Shown here: piece by piece, positions 29,415 through 40,228 of the stretch
How the letters are laid out: each line of letters begins with the position of its first letter
Position numbering within the stretch: the first letter of the stretch is position 1
DNA from: Lysobacterales bacterium
GTDB taxonomy: Bacteria > Pseudomonadota > Gammaproteobacteria > Xanthomonadales > Ahniellaceae
NCBI GenBank assembly: GCA_016703225.1
Contig: JADJCM010000008.1
Coordinates: 1-60,498, forward strand
Direction of reading: 5' to 3'
Length of the DNA: 60,498 bases
Made by a program: the position numbers and the translations under genes
Notes under the pieces: generated by a model
Seen by the model: only the letters and a program-made list of their open reading frames with translations
Databases searched by the model: none
Told to the model about the DNA's origin: nothing

Positions 29415-30467
29415 ATGAGTTGGTCGCAACGACTTCGCCGGCCCGGCGTTTTCGCAGCGCTCGGCGCTGCGCTGCTCTTCGGCGCCGGGACGCCGCTGGC
29501 CAAAGGCCTGTTGCAGAGCGTCAACCCGTGGTTATTGGCCGCATTGTTCTACCTGGGCTCAGGGCTCGGCCTCTCGGTCTATAGGAGCATCCGGCGACTG
29601 CCCGCCGTGAAACTGGCGCGAGCGGAATGGCCGTGGCTGGCCGGGGCGATTCTCAGCGGGGGTGTGATCGGACCGGTGTTGCTGATGTTCGGCTTGACGG
29701 GCATGCCGGCGTCGGGCGCATCGCTGCTGCTGAATGCCGAAGGCGTGTTCACCGCGTTGCTCGCGTGGTTTGTTTTCCGTGAGAATTTCGATCGACGCAT
29801 TTTCCTCGGCATGATCGCGATCGTCGCTGGCGCGGTCGTGCTCAGTTGGCCGGGAGAGGCCCGCTTCTCAAGCGCCTGGCCGGCGCTCGCGGTACTCGGT
29901 GCCTGCCTGGCCTGGGGCATCGACAACAATCTGACGCGCAAAGTGTCGCTGACCGATGCCACCTGGATTGCCGCGATCAAGGGAACCGTCGCAGGCAGTG
30001 TCAATCTGGTGATCGCGGTTGTGTTGGGTGCAACTTGGCCGCCGTGGGCGTCTTTCACCGGCGCACTCGTCGTCGGTTGCCTGGCCTATGGCGTGAGTCT
30101 GGCGTTGTTTGTCGTCGGTCTGCGTCATCTCGGCACGGCGCGCACCGGCGCCTACTTCTCGGTCGCGCCGTTCTTCGGCGCGTTGCTCGCGATTCCGTTG
30201 CTTGGCGAGTCAGTCAACGAGCGACTGCTGGTCGCTGGCGCCCTCATGGCCGTGGGCGTCTGGCTGCATCTGACCGAACAGCACGGCCACGTGCACACGC
30301 ACGAAGTGCTGGAACACGATCACGAACACGTCCACGACGCGCATCACCAACATGAACACGATGACTCAGTGAAGCCCGGAGAGCCGCATCGCCACGGGCA
30401 TCGGCACGAGCCACTGACGCACAGCCACGCACATTTTCCGGACGCGCATCACCGTCACGATCACTGA
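29415..30467 (+). CDS. EamA/DMT-family transporter with histidine-rich C-terminal tail
   Basis: 350 residues from ATG 29415 with GGAGC seven bases upstream. Two EamA repeats (residues ~10-140 and ~155-290) give ten membrane helices, beginning GVFAALGAALLFGAGTPLAKG. The last ~62 residues contain 23 histidines (HGHVHTHEV, HDHEHVHDAHHQHEH), as in metal-binding tails of cation exporters. The family moves small metabolites or drugs; the tail and neighbours suggest a metal-linked role here, which is inference. The stop lies 6 bp from the end of the convergent P-type ATPase gene. Confidence 0.85.
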   Translation: MSWSQRLRRPGVFAALGAALLFGAGTPLAKGLLQSVNPWLLAALFYLGSGLGLSVYRSIRRLPAVKLARAEWPWLAGAILSGGVIGPVLLMFGLTGMPASGASLLLNAEGVFTALLAWFVFRENFDRRIFLGMIAIVAGAVVLSWPGEARFSSAWPALAVLGACLAWGIDNNLTRKVSLTDATWIAAIKGTVAGSVNLVIAVVLGATWPPWASFTGALVVGCLAYGVSLALFVVGLRHLGTARTGAYFSVAPFFGALLAIPLLGESVNERLLVAGALMAVGVWLHLTEQHGHVHTHEVLEHDHEHVHDAHHQHEHDDSVKPGEPHRHGHRHEPLTHSHAHFPDAHHRHDH

Positions 30468-30473
30468 GCCCCT

Positions 30474-32479
30474 TTAGCGGGCGCGATAGGCCAGCAGCCG
30501 TAGCGCATTGCCAACGACCAGCAAGGTTGATCCTCGTGGAACAGCACCGCGACGCCCATGCGCATGCCGAAGATGGTCGCGGGGACGAGCAACGCGACCA
30601 TGCCAAGACTGGCCCACAAGTTCTGGCGGATGATGCGTCGCGTCTGTCGGCTCAATCCGACGACGAAGGGCAAATGGTCGAGGTTGTCGGCCATCAACGC
30701 GACATCGGCGGTTTCAAGGGCCACATCCGAGCCGGCGGCTCCCATCGCAATGCCGACCGATGCGCTGGCCAGCGCCGGGGCATCGTTGACGCCGTCACCC
30801 ACCATCGCGACCTCACCGGCCGCACGCAGTTTCTGAATCGCCTTGACCTTGTCTTCGGGCATCAGGTCGCCGTAGGCACGGTCGATGCCGACGCTCTTCG
30901 CGACCGAGTCTGCGACACGCTGGTTGTCGCCGGAAAGCATCACGAGTTCCGTCATACCCAGTTCGCGCAGCCGCGCGATGACCGCTCGCGCGGCAGCCCG
31001 CGGTGTGTCCATCAATCCGACCGCACCGAGATAGCGGACGCCGTGTCGCACCACAAAGACCGTGCGGCCGTCGTTTTCGAGCACACTGATGCCTTGCCCC
31101 AGCGCCTCCGGAATCGGAGGCCCACCAATCTCGGTAAACAGACTCTTCTTGCCGAGATGGACGAATGCTCCTTCGACCTGGGCGCGTAGTCCCTTGCCGG
31201 TGAGACTTTCCAGATTCGTGGCAACGGGCACGGCGACGGATGTCAGTCGCGCCGACCCATCGCGCACGACGGCCGCGGCCAGTGGGTGATCACTCAGGCG
31301 CTCGACCGCGATCGCGATGCGGAGCAATTCGTCTTCGCTCGCCCCATCCGCGGCCAGCACATCGGTCACGCGCGGCTGACCTTCCGTCAGCGTGCCGGTC
31401 TTGTCGAACGCGAGTGCATGCAAACGACCCAACAACTCCAGCGGCGCGCCACCTTTGATCAGCACACCGCCCCGCGCAGCGCGGGCAACACCGCTCAACA
31501 CTGCGCTCGGCGTCGAGATCGCGAGCGCGCACGGGCTCGCCGCGACGAGCACCGCCATGGCGCGATAGAAGGTCGCGCTGAACGGCTCGTCGACGACGAA
31601 ACCAGCGAAAAGCAGCAAACCGACGAGCCCGAGTACTGAAGGAACGAACACTCGTTGGAACCGATCCGTGAACAGCTGGGTCGGTGACTTTTGCGCCTCC
31701 GCCGATCGCACCAGTTCGACCACGCGAGCGAGCGTGCTCTGATCGGCGCGACGACTGACCTCAATCTCGAGCACGCGGCCACGGTTGATCGTGCCAGCGA
31801 ACACACGATGCTCCGCCGTCACCGCATCCGGCCGTTGTCGTGCCGCTGCGCGATCCGGAACCGCGCGTTTGTCCACTGGAACGCTCTCGCCGGTGATCGC
31901 CGATTGGTCGATGCTGCTCTCGCCAAGGATTACAAAACCATCGACGGCCAAGCGCTCATCCGGCTTGACCACGACCACATCGCCTACCTGCAAGGTATTG
32001 GCGCCGACCTCGACCAACTCGTCGCCGCGCCGGACCAGTGCCGTTTCCGGACGCAGTTCGGACAGCGCTTCGATCGCTCGTTTGGCGCGTCCCATCGCAT
32101 AGTTTTCGAGGGCGTGGCCGAGGCTGAACAGAAACAGCAGCAACGCGCCTTCGGCCCATTCGCCGAGACAAGCCGCACCGATCGCGGCGACCAACATCAG
32201 GCTGTCGATCTTCAGTTGGCGCGCGCGAAGATTTTCGATCGCTTCCCGCGTGGTGTAGTAACCGCCGGCGAGATAAGCGCCAACGAACAACGCCCAGGGC
32301 CAACGTGCGCCTTCATCGAGAGAGCGGTCGAGCAGCCAGCCCGCCAAGAGCAATCCGCCACAGAGCAGCGACAGGATGATTTCGGCGCGCCCCCCGAGCG
32401 CGCCGCCGACCCCATGGTCATGGCCGTGCGCGTGATCCTCTGAGGTGGCGGCGTGCGGGTCTTGTGTCTTTTGGGTCAT
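30474..32479 (-). pseudogene. P1B-4-type metal-transporting ATPase, frameshifted in the last 25 codons
   Basis: From ATG 32479: His-rich start (HAHGHDHG), actuator TGES (196-199), membrane metal site SPC (315-317), DKTGT (359-363) and VGDGVNDAPAL. SPC rather than CPC identifies subgroup P1B-4 (Co/Zn/Fe export). After VLFHE the written frame goes astray and ends at 30461. Reading one base over gives GSTLLVVGNALRLLAYRAR and TAA at 30474-30476, the normal end. One missing G in CACGAGG explains it. The catalytic machinery is complete, so partial function is possible. Confidence 0.88.
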
Positions 32480-32487
32480 GTCCGTTC

Positions 32488-33294
32488 TCAGTCAGGGTGA
32501 GGAGGCGCGTCCTGCGGAGGCAGAACTCGAGACGGCGGTTTAGGGACGACCGTCCGATCGGTGGGTGTAGCCGTGTGGCCGCTTCGATCCACACGCAGAG
32601 AGGCGACCGTGATCAGGTTGGCGGGCGTGACCAAGTAGTGCAGCGCCCTGTGGTCTCGCATCAGGCGCCGCATCTCGTGTTGCAGGAGGGCCATCGCCAA
32701 TGTCGCGAAGGCGCAAGCCATGACCACCGCCATGACGCGTCGTGCGAAAGCTATGGGGAACGAAAAGCGTTCGACCTGTACCCGCCAGAGCAGCAACGCC
32801 GGCAAGCCGGCCTGCGTCGCCAACGTCCAAGCGAATGACCATGAGCCGAGCGCAGACGGTGTGACCAGATTGGATTGCAACGCGATGCGCATGCTCTCCG
32901 GATCAAGGTAGGCCCCGTTCGCCGAAGCGGCGTGGCTGATCACCGCCCCGGCCACCAGCAACAACGTCAACACGACCTTCGCGGTCACCCGAAGCAGCAC
33001 CACGTAGAGCAAGACGACGTGCACGCAGATCAGCAGGATGAACACGGCGACGGCAACGGCTGCTCCGTTGAATCCCTCGAACGCACCGGCGTCCCGCGCC
33101 GCATGCCAGAACGCGCGGTTGCTCACGAGGGCAAAGAAGAGGCTTGCCAGGAGCGCGAGCAGCTCGACACTGACGTTCGGCCGCGCCCACAGCAGTCCAA
33201 CGAGTCGCTGTTGCCGGGAAAGCGGCGGACCGCTCTTGCCCGCATCGCGCAAAAGCGAGATCCGCGGATCGCGTGCGCGCTTGCGTTTAGCCAT
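32488..33294 (-). CDS. Stand-alone EptA-type membrane domain (DUF1705) without catalytic domain
   Basis: 268 residues from ATG 33294. Residues ~40-235 mirror the EptA transmembrane domain (RPNVSVELLALLASLFFALVSNRAFWH; GAYLDPESMRIALQSN; RALHYLVTPANLITVA). It then ends in a Pro-rich tail (PKPPSRVLPPQDAPPHPD) where the sulfatase-like domain should start. The ATPase ATG lies eight bases beyond the stop, so no catalytic domain follows in any frame. It is either a decayed paralogue of the eptA at 25323 or a maintained short form. Same operon direction as the P1B-4 ATPase. Confidence 0.75.
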   Translation of the reverse strand: MAKRKRARDPRISLLRDAGKSGPPLSRQQRLVGLLWARPNVSVELLALLASLFFALVSNRAFWHAARDAGAFEGFNGAAVAVAVFILLICVHVVLLYVVLLRVTAKVVLTLLLVAGAVISHAASANGAYLDPESMRIALQSNLVTPSALGSWSFAWTLATQAGLPALLLWRVQVERFSFPIAFARRVMAVVMACAFATLAMALLQHEMRRLMRDHRALHYLVTPANLITVASLRVDRSGHTATPTDRTVVPKPPSRVLPPQDAPPHPD

Positions 33295-33427
33295 GACGAC
33301 GTGGATCGATCTTGCGGATTCTGAGCATCGAATTTCCTGAGAGCCATCGCGCGAGCGACCGTGCCGACGGTCGGTTCGGAAAAGCACGGAAGCGGCGCAC
33401 CCCAGCAGAGCCGCCGCCCCGTCGTCC

Positions 33428-33757
33428 TCAACTCGAAACGGCAGCATCCTCGATGGCAATTCCCTGTTCGACCGCAGCGACGAAGATCCAACCCGAATTC
33501 TCGCGGCCCGTCCGACCATGGCGCCGGATCAGCGTCACCACGGCGTCGAGTTGGTCGTCTTCGCAAAACACATCGAGCTGGATCTCCTGCGTGACCCGTT
33601 CGCCCAGTTCGACCGAGTACTGCTGCTCGCGCGCGCTTGACGCGCGCAACAGACCGGCGGCATGGACGACGCTGATCCGACGTTCGCCGGCGGCTTCGAG
33701 GGCGTGGACGATGTCGCTCATGCGATGGGCATGCAGTAGCGCAGTGATGCGTTTCAT
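33428..33757 (-). CDS. PII-like signalling protein linked to CzcCBA
   Basis: 109 residues, MKRITALLHAHRMSDIVHALEAAG...SVVHAAGLL, then QEIQLDVFCEDDQLDAVVTLI and GRTGRENSGWIFVAAVEQ: the ferredoxin-like fold order of PII/GlnB relatives. It lacks the typical T-loop tyrosine. Its ATG overlaps the czcA stop (ATGA), so it is translated with the pump. PII-like proteins of metal-efflux operons are known as a class and probably bind nucleotide or metal to tune transport; the exact ligand here is unknown. Confidence 0.78.
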   Translation of the reverse strand: MKRITALLHAHRMSDIVHALEAAGERRISVVHAAGLLRASSAREQQYSVELGERVTQEIQLDVFCEDDQLDAVVTLIRRHGRTGRENSGWIFVAAVEQGIAIEDAAVSS

Positions 33758-36700
33758 GGCGATTTCTCCTGGGTACGTCGTTCAGCGCGGGTTTCCAGCC
33801 ACTCATAGAGCACAGGCAACAGGATCAGCGTCAGGAAAGTCGAACTGATCAGGCCACCGACGACGACCGTCGCAAGAGGGCGCTGTGTCTCGGCGCCAAC
33901 CCCGCTTGAGACCAGCATCGGCACCAGACCGAGGATCGCGACGCTTGCGGTCATCAGCACCGGTCGCAGGCGCAGCGCGGTGCCTTGCACGACCGCTTCA
34001 CGCACCGACAGACCGCGTTCGCGCTGTTCGTTGAGGAACGTCACCAGCACGATGCCGTTCAACATCGCCACACCGAACACGGCGATGAAGCCGATCGCTG
34101 AGGGCACCGACAAGTACTGCCCAGTCAGAAACAGCGCGAGCAGCCCGCCGATCGTCGCGAATGGCACATTGGCCAGGATCAGTGCGGCGAACTTGATCGA
34201 GTTGAACGCGGTGTACAGCAGGACAAAGATGAAGAAGATCGTGATCGGCACGATCAGGCTCAACTTGGCCAACGCGCGTTGCTGGTTGGCAAATGCGCCA
34301 CCCCATTCGACCCAGTATCCGGGCGGCAACTTCACCTGAGCCGCGATCGCGGCACCGGCTTCCTTGACGAAGCCGTCGACATCGCGGCCACGAACGTCCA
34401 TCTGGATCACGGCATAGCGTTGCAGCTGTTCGCGGCGTACGAACGAATAGCCCTCCGCCACGGTCACATTGGCCACTTCCGACAACGGCACCAGTGCACC
34501 GGACGCCGCCTTCAGCGGGATGCGGCGCAGCGATTCAACCGAGGTGCGCACGTCGTCGTCGAGCCGCACGGCGATGTCGAAACGTTTGACGCCATCGAGC
34601 AACACACTGACCGGTTCCCCACCAAGTCCGTTGCGCACGATCGTCAGCACGTCCTCAGCGTTCATGCCGTGGCGCGCCAGTTCCTCACGATCGACCTCGA
34701 TGCGGATCTGCGGCTTGCCGACATTGGCTTCGAGTGACAGGTCCGCCACGCCGGCGATGCCTGCCAGGATCGGCTTGATCTCCGCGCTGATCCGGTCGAG
34801 CTCGTTCAGATCCTCGCCGTAGAGTTTCAACGCCAGCGTTGCGCGCACGCCAGAGATCAACTCCTCGACGCGCATCTGGATTGGCTGGGTGTAGCCCGGC
34901 ACCACGTTCGGCACCACTTTCTCCAGCGTCTCCTGCATGTCGACTTCGAGTTGCTTGATCGTGCGCCCAGACTTCCATTGCTTCTCGGGTGTCAGCGCGG
35001 TGTAGATCTCCATGTAGTTCACGTCGGCGGTCTCGCCTTTCTCGGCGCGGCCGATCATCGCGAGCGTGGTCTCGACCTCGGGAAACTTCTTGAAGGCATC
35101 GGCAATGGTCTTGCTGGTCTGGATCGATTCGTCGAGCGACGTCGACGGAATGCCAGTGACGCGCCACATGATCGAGCCTTCCTGCAACTGCGGCATGAAC
35201 TCCTTGCCCAGGAACGGGAACAGCGCGAGGCTGCCGATCAAGGCGATGACGGCAGTGACCACAACGACGCCCTTGCGCGCGAGTGCTTTGGCGAGCATCG
35301 GCTGGTAGCCGCGTTTGAGCTGCGCGACCAGCCACGTGTCTTTCTCCTCCTTCGGCTTGAGGATCATCGACGCCAGCACCGGGATCAGCGTCAGACTGAG
35401 CAGCAATGATCCGCCCATTGCGAACGCGATGTTGAACGCCATCGGCTTGAACAATTTGCCTTCCAGCCCTTCGAGGCTGAACAGCGGCAGGAACACGACG
35501 ATGATGATCAGGATGGCGAATGAGACCGGATTGGCGACTTCCCTCGCCGCAGCAAGCACGGCCGAGGTTCGATCCACGGTCTCCCCGTGCGCCTTGCGCT
35601 CGGCCATGATTCGGAACGCGTTCTCGACCATCACGACTGAACCATCGACCATCATGCCGATGCCGATCGCGAGGCCGGCGAGCGACATCAGGTTGGCCGA
35701 CAATCCGAACTGGCCCATGCCGATGAACGCGATCAGCATCGCGAGTGGCAGCGTGACGATCACGACCAGCGCCGAGCGCAGTTCGCCCAAAAACAGGAAC
35801 AGGACCACCGCGACCAGGATCGAACCTTCGATCAGGGCTTTGGTGGCGGTGCCGACGGCCTTGTTGACGAGGTCGGTGCGCTCATAGACCGGCTTGACGA
35901 TCATGCCCTCAGGCAACGCACCGCTGACCGCGGCCAACTTCGTTTTCACTGCCTCGACGACATTCTTCGCGTTCTCGCCGATGCGGGACAGCGCCATGCC
36001 GAGCACGACTTCCTCTCCATCACGCGTCACCGCGCCAAAGCGAGGCGCCGGCGACTCGATCACCCGACCGATGTCGCGGATGTAGACGGGCACGCCGTCC
36101 TCGGCCTTGAGCACGATGCCACCGATGTCTTCGGCCGAGGTCAGCAAGCCGAGGCCGCGCACCAGATACTGCTCGCGGCCGACGTCCATCACATTGCCAC
36201 CGACCTGGCCGTTGTTCGCTGGCAACGCGTTGATCACGTCGGCGAAGCTGAGGCCGCGCGCATACAACCGCTGTGGATCGATGCGCACCTGATACTCGCG
36301 CTCACCACCGCCCCAGGAGGTGACGTCGTCGACACCGGGTGCAGTGCGCAGGATCAGCCGCAACGTTCAGTCCTGCCAGGTGCGCAGATCCATGTCGGTG
36401 ATTTCGTCTTTCGAAACACCGGGTGCACGCTCGACCGTGTACCAGAACACCTGACCAAGACCCGAGCTGTTCGGACCCATGCTCGGCTTGCCATAACCTT
36501 CCGGCAATCGATCACCAACTTCCTGCAACCGCTCGTTGACGAGCTGACGCGCGAAGTAGGTATCCATGTCGTCTTCGAAATACACCGAGACGTAGGACAA
36601 CCCGAACAGGCTGACCGAACGGATCTCCTGCACTTTCGGCAGACCCGCCATCGCCGACTCGACCGGGAATGTCAGGAGTTGCTCGACGTCTTCGGCCGCG

Positions 36701-36867
36701 AGCCCGGGTGACTCGGTGTAGATGTTGACCTGGGCCGGCGTGACGTCGGGGAACGCATCGATCGGAACGTTGCGCACGGCTTGCGCGCCGAGAAACGCGA
36801 TGACTCCGAATACGATCAGGACCAGAAACTTGTAGCGCAGCGAGAGTTCAACCAGACGATTCAGCAT
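33754..36867 (-). pseudogene. czcA: CzcA-type RND permease with an in-frame TGA
   Basis: About 1037 codons from ATG 36867. The frame is uninterrupted except for TGA at 36367-36369, in the context LRTWQD-stop-TLRLILRTAPGVDD, where related pumps have Trp (TGG). Helix 4 reads IGIGMMVDGSVVMVEN. All other RND landmarks are present to YEWLETRAERRTQEKSP. One G-to-A change would explain the stop. It is co-transcribed with czcB upstream (30 bp) and the PII-like gene downstream (4-bp overlap). Permease of the second czc operon, probably exporting divalent metal. Confidence 0.88.
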
Positions 36868-36897
36868 GGCGACCCTCCGGCGCGCGGCAGGCGGGTG

Positions 36898-38121
36898 TCA
36901 ATGCGCATGACCTTCTCCCAACTGCGACTTCAGCATCTGCGCCTTGAGTGCGTAGGCACCCTCGACGACGATGACGTCGCCGGCACTGACGCCATCACTG
37001 ATCACCGTCTGAGCGCCGACCACGGCACCGATGCGCACCGCGACCGGTGTCAGGGTGCCGTCGGCATCCTGACGAAACACGATCGATTCGCCTTCCAATT
37101 GCAACAGGGCTTCGGTCGGCACCGCCAATTGCGGTTCGGAGTCGCTGCCGGCATCGAGATAAGCCTCGACGTAGTCGCCACCATGCAGTTGGTCACCGGT
37201 GTTCACGACTTCGATGCGCACCAGCGCGTTGCGCGTGTTCTCGGACGTGCGATGCGCGCGTTGCACGACCTTGCCGGGCAACGTCACATCGCCGAGTACC
37301 AGTCGCGCGGCACTGCCGACGGCGACACGACGCGCGACATCGGCCGGCAATTTCGCGTCGACCCAGACCGTGGATTCGTCGACGAGCCGGAACAGGGTGC
37401 GGCCGGGTTCGATGCGTTCTCCGACGACGAAGTCGTCCTCGGTCAGTCGACCGGCGTGTGACGCATGCAGCGTGAACTCGCCATTGGACCGACCCGAACC
37501 CGCGGCTAAACCGTACGCGCGAGCCGTCGCCCTGGCTTGCTCGACGGCAACTTGCGCTTCGCTGTAGCGGCGGCCGGACACGGCTTCACGACCGAGCGCC
37601 TGGACGCGCTTCCAGTCCTGCTCTGCAATCGACAGCGTGCCTTGCGCGGTCGCAACTTCGACTGACGACAAGGTCACCAGTGGCGCACCGGCCTTCACTT
37701 CGTCACCCAGCTTGGCGTGCCGTCGAACGACCAAGGCCTCGACGCGTGGCGTGATCAGCGTCGTGCCATAGGCGTTGTCGACGACCTCGCCTGGCGTGCG
37801 CAATTCTTCGCGCAAAGACGCTTTGGCCAGTGTCGCGACGCGAATGCCGGCCGCCTTCATCGCCGCGGCGTCCATGCGGATCGGGGCCATGCCTTCTTCG
37901 CCTTCCTCGCCATGCTCGTCGCCGTGTTCATCCGCGCCTTCGTCGGCGTGTTCGTCGCCGTGTGCGTCCTCGGCGTCGTCAGCATGTTCCGCGCCTTTGG
38001 CTTGCGCGCTGGCGGGCTTGGCGGCAGTGCCAGCGGGCGGTTTCGCGTCCTTGCCGCACGCGGACAAGACAAACATCGCGGCGATCAGCCATACGGCGGT
38101 CGCAGTGGAGAAACGGTTCAT
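36898..38121 (-). CDS. czcB: CzcB-type membrane fusion protein with His/acidic N-terminal region
   Basis: 407 residues from ATG 38121 (GAGGTG upstream). Lipoprotein signal MNRFSTATAVWLIAAMFVLSACGK, then residues ~42-75 dense in His, Asp and Glu (EDAHGDEHADEG), a likely metal-binding segment. The adaptor domains follow (ITPRVEALVVRRHAKLGDEV; GRLTEDDFVVGERIEPG) with the tail GEGHAH. It links the CzcA at 33754 and the CzcC at 38118. Intact. Start overlaps the czcC stop. Confidence 0.92.
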   Translation of the reverse strand: MNRFSTATAVWLIAAMFVLSACGKDAKPPAGTAAKPASAQAKGAEHADDAEDAHGDEHADEGADEHGDEHGEEGEEGMAPIRMDAAAMKAAGIRVATLAKASLREELRTPGEVVDNAYGTTLITPRVEALVVRRHAKLGDEVKAGAPLVTLSSVEVATAQGTLSIAEQDWKRVQALGREAVSGRRYSEAQVAVEQARATARAYGLAAGSGRSNGEFTLHASHAGRLTEDDFVVGERIEPGRTLFRLVDESTVWVDAKLPADVARRVAVGSAARLVLGDVTLPGKVVQRAHRTSENTRNALVRIEVVNTGDQLHGGDYVEAYLDAGSDSEPQLAVPTEALLQLEGESIVFRQDADGTLTPVAVRIGAVVGAQTVISDGVSAGDVIVVEGAYALKAQMLKSQLGEGHAH

Positions 38122-39404
38122 GGGTTCACCTCGGAAACGGATGGTTCGAAGCCGATCCAGGCATTCAAATGCCCGGTGGCGTAGAGCGCGTCGACATAGG
38201 CGCGCCAGACGCGGCCTTGCAGGTCGGCGCCCGCGAGTGATGTGTCCAGTGTCTGCTGGAGTTGGATCAGGAAGTCGGCCGTGCTGATCTCGCCAGCACG
38301 CCACAGGCGTTCGAGCAGCGACGCTCGAGTGTCGACGTCGGTCCCGGGACTCTTCGACCACAGTGCCCACGCCTCGCGTACCGCGGTGTAGGTCTTGCGT
38401 GCGCGTTCGGCACGAGCTTCAACCTGCAGCGTTACGAGCTGTTGCTCGGCCGAGGTCGCGCTGTGTTCCGCGCGCGCGGCAGTCGCTTCGGCGCGGTAAC
38501 CATTGCGTACGAACAGCGGCACGCTGACCGTCAAACCAATGACGTTGTCACTCATCGGACCCAGGTCGACTTGGCCACCGCGCAGACTCACGGTCGGATC
38601 GGGTCGCCGATCGCGCTCTGCCACCGTGATGCGACGTTCTGCCTGCAGAGATTGTGCAAGCGCGATCTGTTGCTCCGGCACGTTGCCGAGTCGGTCGTTG
38701 TCGGGCGCCAGTGCGGGCGGGACGTCGCCGCTGTTCGACGCGTCGTCGCGTTCCGGAGCGCCGCCGACGACCCGAAAGGCTTCGTCAGCGGTCGCAGCGT
38801 CTGCGAGCAATGTCGCTTGCTCGGCGAGGGTTTCATCGCGCGCGAGGAGCGCGAGATCGCGTTCGAGCGACGAGATGTCGCCCACCTGCTGTTGCTTCCC
38901 GGCGAGATCCGCAAAGCGTTGCACCAGGTTCACGCGTTGCGCGCCGAGTTGCACGCGATGTTGTGCGGCGCGCCGATCAGCCCACGCCTTCAGCCAGGCT
39001 TGGGCAAAGGTCGCGCGACGCAGTTCGGCCTCGGCGATCGCCAAGCTCAGGCTGGCATCGCCCGCAGCGGCCCGAGCCCGACGCTTGCCAAACAGATCGA
39101 GCGTCAGGCCAACGCCCGCCGTCGTCGTGCGGTCATCGCCTTCGTCGTCGACTGCGAACTCCAACTCGGGGTTGTACAGCGGTCGTCCGGCCGCTTCGGC
39201 ACGTGCACGGGCGGCGATCAGCGTTTGCTCGGTCGCGGTCGCACCGGGATGAGCAAGCCAGGCGGCGCGTACGGCATCCGCCAAATCGTTGGGCGCGGCG
39301 AGCGCCAACGGGGAACAAACAGCACAAACACTCGCGAGTAGCGCAGCGCGCCAACGTCGCGTTCGCACGGTCGACAGACCGCGCGGCAACAGGAAAGACA
39401 GCAT
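38118..39404 (-). CDS. czcC: CzcC-type outer-membrane channel, second copy
   Basis: 428 residues from ATG 39404 with GAGGA upstream. Signal peptide ending LALAAP, then two OEP repeats (LADAVRAAWLAHPGATATEQ). It provides the outer-membrane duct for the second czc operon. ATGA overlap with czcB. Intact, and only distantly similar to the channel at 12408. Confidence 0.9.
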   Translation of the reverse strand: MLSFLLPRGLSTVRTRRWRAALLASVCAVCSPLALAAPNDLADAVRAAWLAHPGATATEQTLIAARARAEAAGRPLYNPELEFAVDDEGDDRTTTAGVGLTLDLFGKRRARAAAGDASLSLAIAEAELRRATFAQAWLKAWADRRAAQHRVQLGAQRVNLVQRFADLAGKQQQVGDISSLERDLALLARDETLAEQATLLADAATADEAFRVVGGAPERDDASNSGDVPPALAPDNDRLGNVPEQQIALAQSLQAERRITVAERDRRPDPTVSLRGGQVDLGPMSDNVIGLTVSVPLFVRNGYRAEATAARAEHSATSAEQQLVTLQVEARAERARKTYTAVREAWALWSKSPGTDVDTRASLLERLWRAGEISTADFLIQLQQTLDTSLAGADLQGRVWRAYVDALYATGHLNAWIGFEPSVSEVNP

Positions 39405-39474
39405 GAAGGTGATCCTCTGAACATTGAAATGCAGCCCGTCGTGCGCAGGCACGACGGATCCGGGCAATCAGGGT

Positions 39475-39849
39475 TCAGACGATTGGTGGGCGCAGGTGCC
39501 GCTCATGCGGCGACACGACGTGCGGCATGACGATGCGTACATCCACGGCTGCGTCGGCCTGCGTGGGCGATATGGACGCAAACGAGGGCAGCGCGACGCT
39601 GTGGTGGCAATTGCACTGACGACAATGGTCGGCACCATGATCCGCAAGCGGATCCAGGCCATCGCCGTCATCGACGCCGACGATCAGCGCCATCGGTGAC
39701 GGATCACCAAACAATTCTGCGAGGTCGTGCGGTTCACACGCCATCCCAATGCCGATCCGCATCAGGAACACGACCAGCATGAAGCCCGCGAACGCGGAAA
39801 CGCGTCGCAAGGAGGCCAGTCGGAAGGAATGAGAGCGCGACATGGTCAT
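39475..39849 (-). CDS. CzcI-like/DUF2946-type periplasmic protein
   Basis: From ATG 39849 (or 39843) about 124 residues: a hydrophobic export segment (FAGFMLVVFLMRIGIGMACE), an acidic middle with HGADHCRQCNCHHS, and the characteristic end HERHLRPP. The Cys/His cluster suggests metal binding. It stands at the head of czcCBA exactly as the copy at 13732 does for the first operon. Role as a modulator or periplasmic buffer is inferred. Confidence 0.65.
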   Translation of the reverse strand: MTMSRSHSFRLASLRRVSAFAGFMLVVFLMRIGIGMACEPHDLAELFGDPSPMALIVGVDDGDGLDPLADHGADHCRQCNCHHSVALPSFASISPTQADAAVDVRIVMPHVVSPHERHLRPPIV

Positions 39850-39871
39850 CAGCTTAGGGTCACCCGGAGCG

Positions 39872-40228
39872 TTATACAAACTCGGTCCGTTCAGGTTCGA
39901 GGATGGCGCGCAGGTCTTCTGGCACCGGCATCGGCCGGAGCGGGCTGACATTGGCGCCGCCCGTGTTGCCAATCGGCACCCAGATTCGCGAAAACAACAA
40001 CGCCGCGACAATGCGCGTACTCTGGCCGATGAGTTCACGCCAGTCGCTGCGTAACCAACCGATCTGCCACATGCCAAGGTGACTCTTCACATGCAGCCAC
40101 GTCAGGCGCTGGCTCAAGATGTGCGCGCGTTCAAGATGATGAAAGGCACCGTCCAGGTCGCCCGCCAGCCGGGCCGCTCGGGCGGATGCCCACTCATTCG
40201 CAAATGCGGTTCGAAGCGGCGTACTCAT
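39872..40228 (-). CDS. DUF3703 protein
   Basis: 118 residues from ATG 40228 overlapping the CDF stop by four bases. The pattern RAARLAGDLDGAFHHLERAHILSQ, HVKSHLGMWQIGWLRSDWRE and PVPEDLRAIL matches DUF3703, a small family often next to metal transporters. No reaction is known. Membership of the MerR-controlled operon supports a metal-response role. Confidence 0.78.
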   Translation of the reverse strand: MSTPLRTAFANEWASARAARLAGDLDGAFHHLERAHILSQRLTWLHVKSHLGMWQIGWLRSDWRELIGQSTRIVAALLFSRIWVPIGNTGGANVSPLRPMPVPEDLRAILEPERTEFV

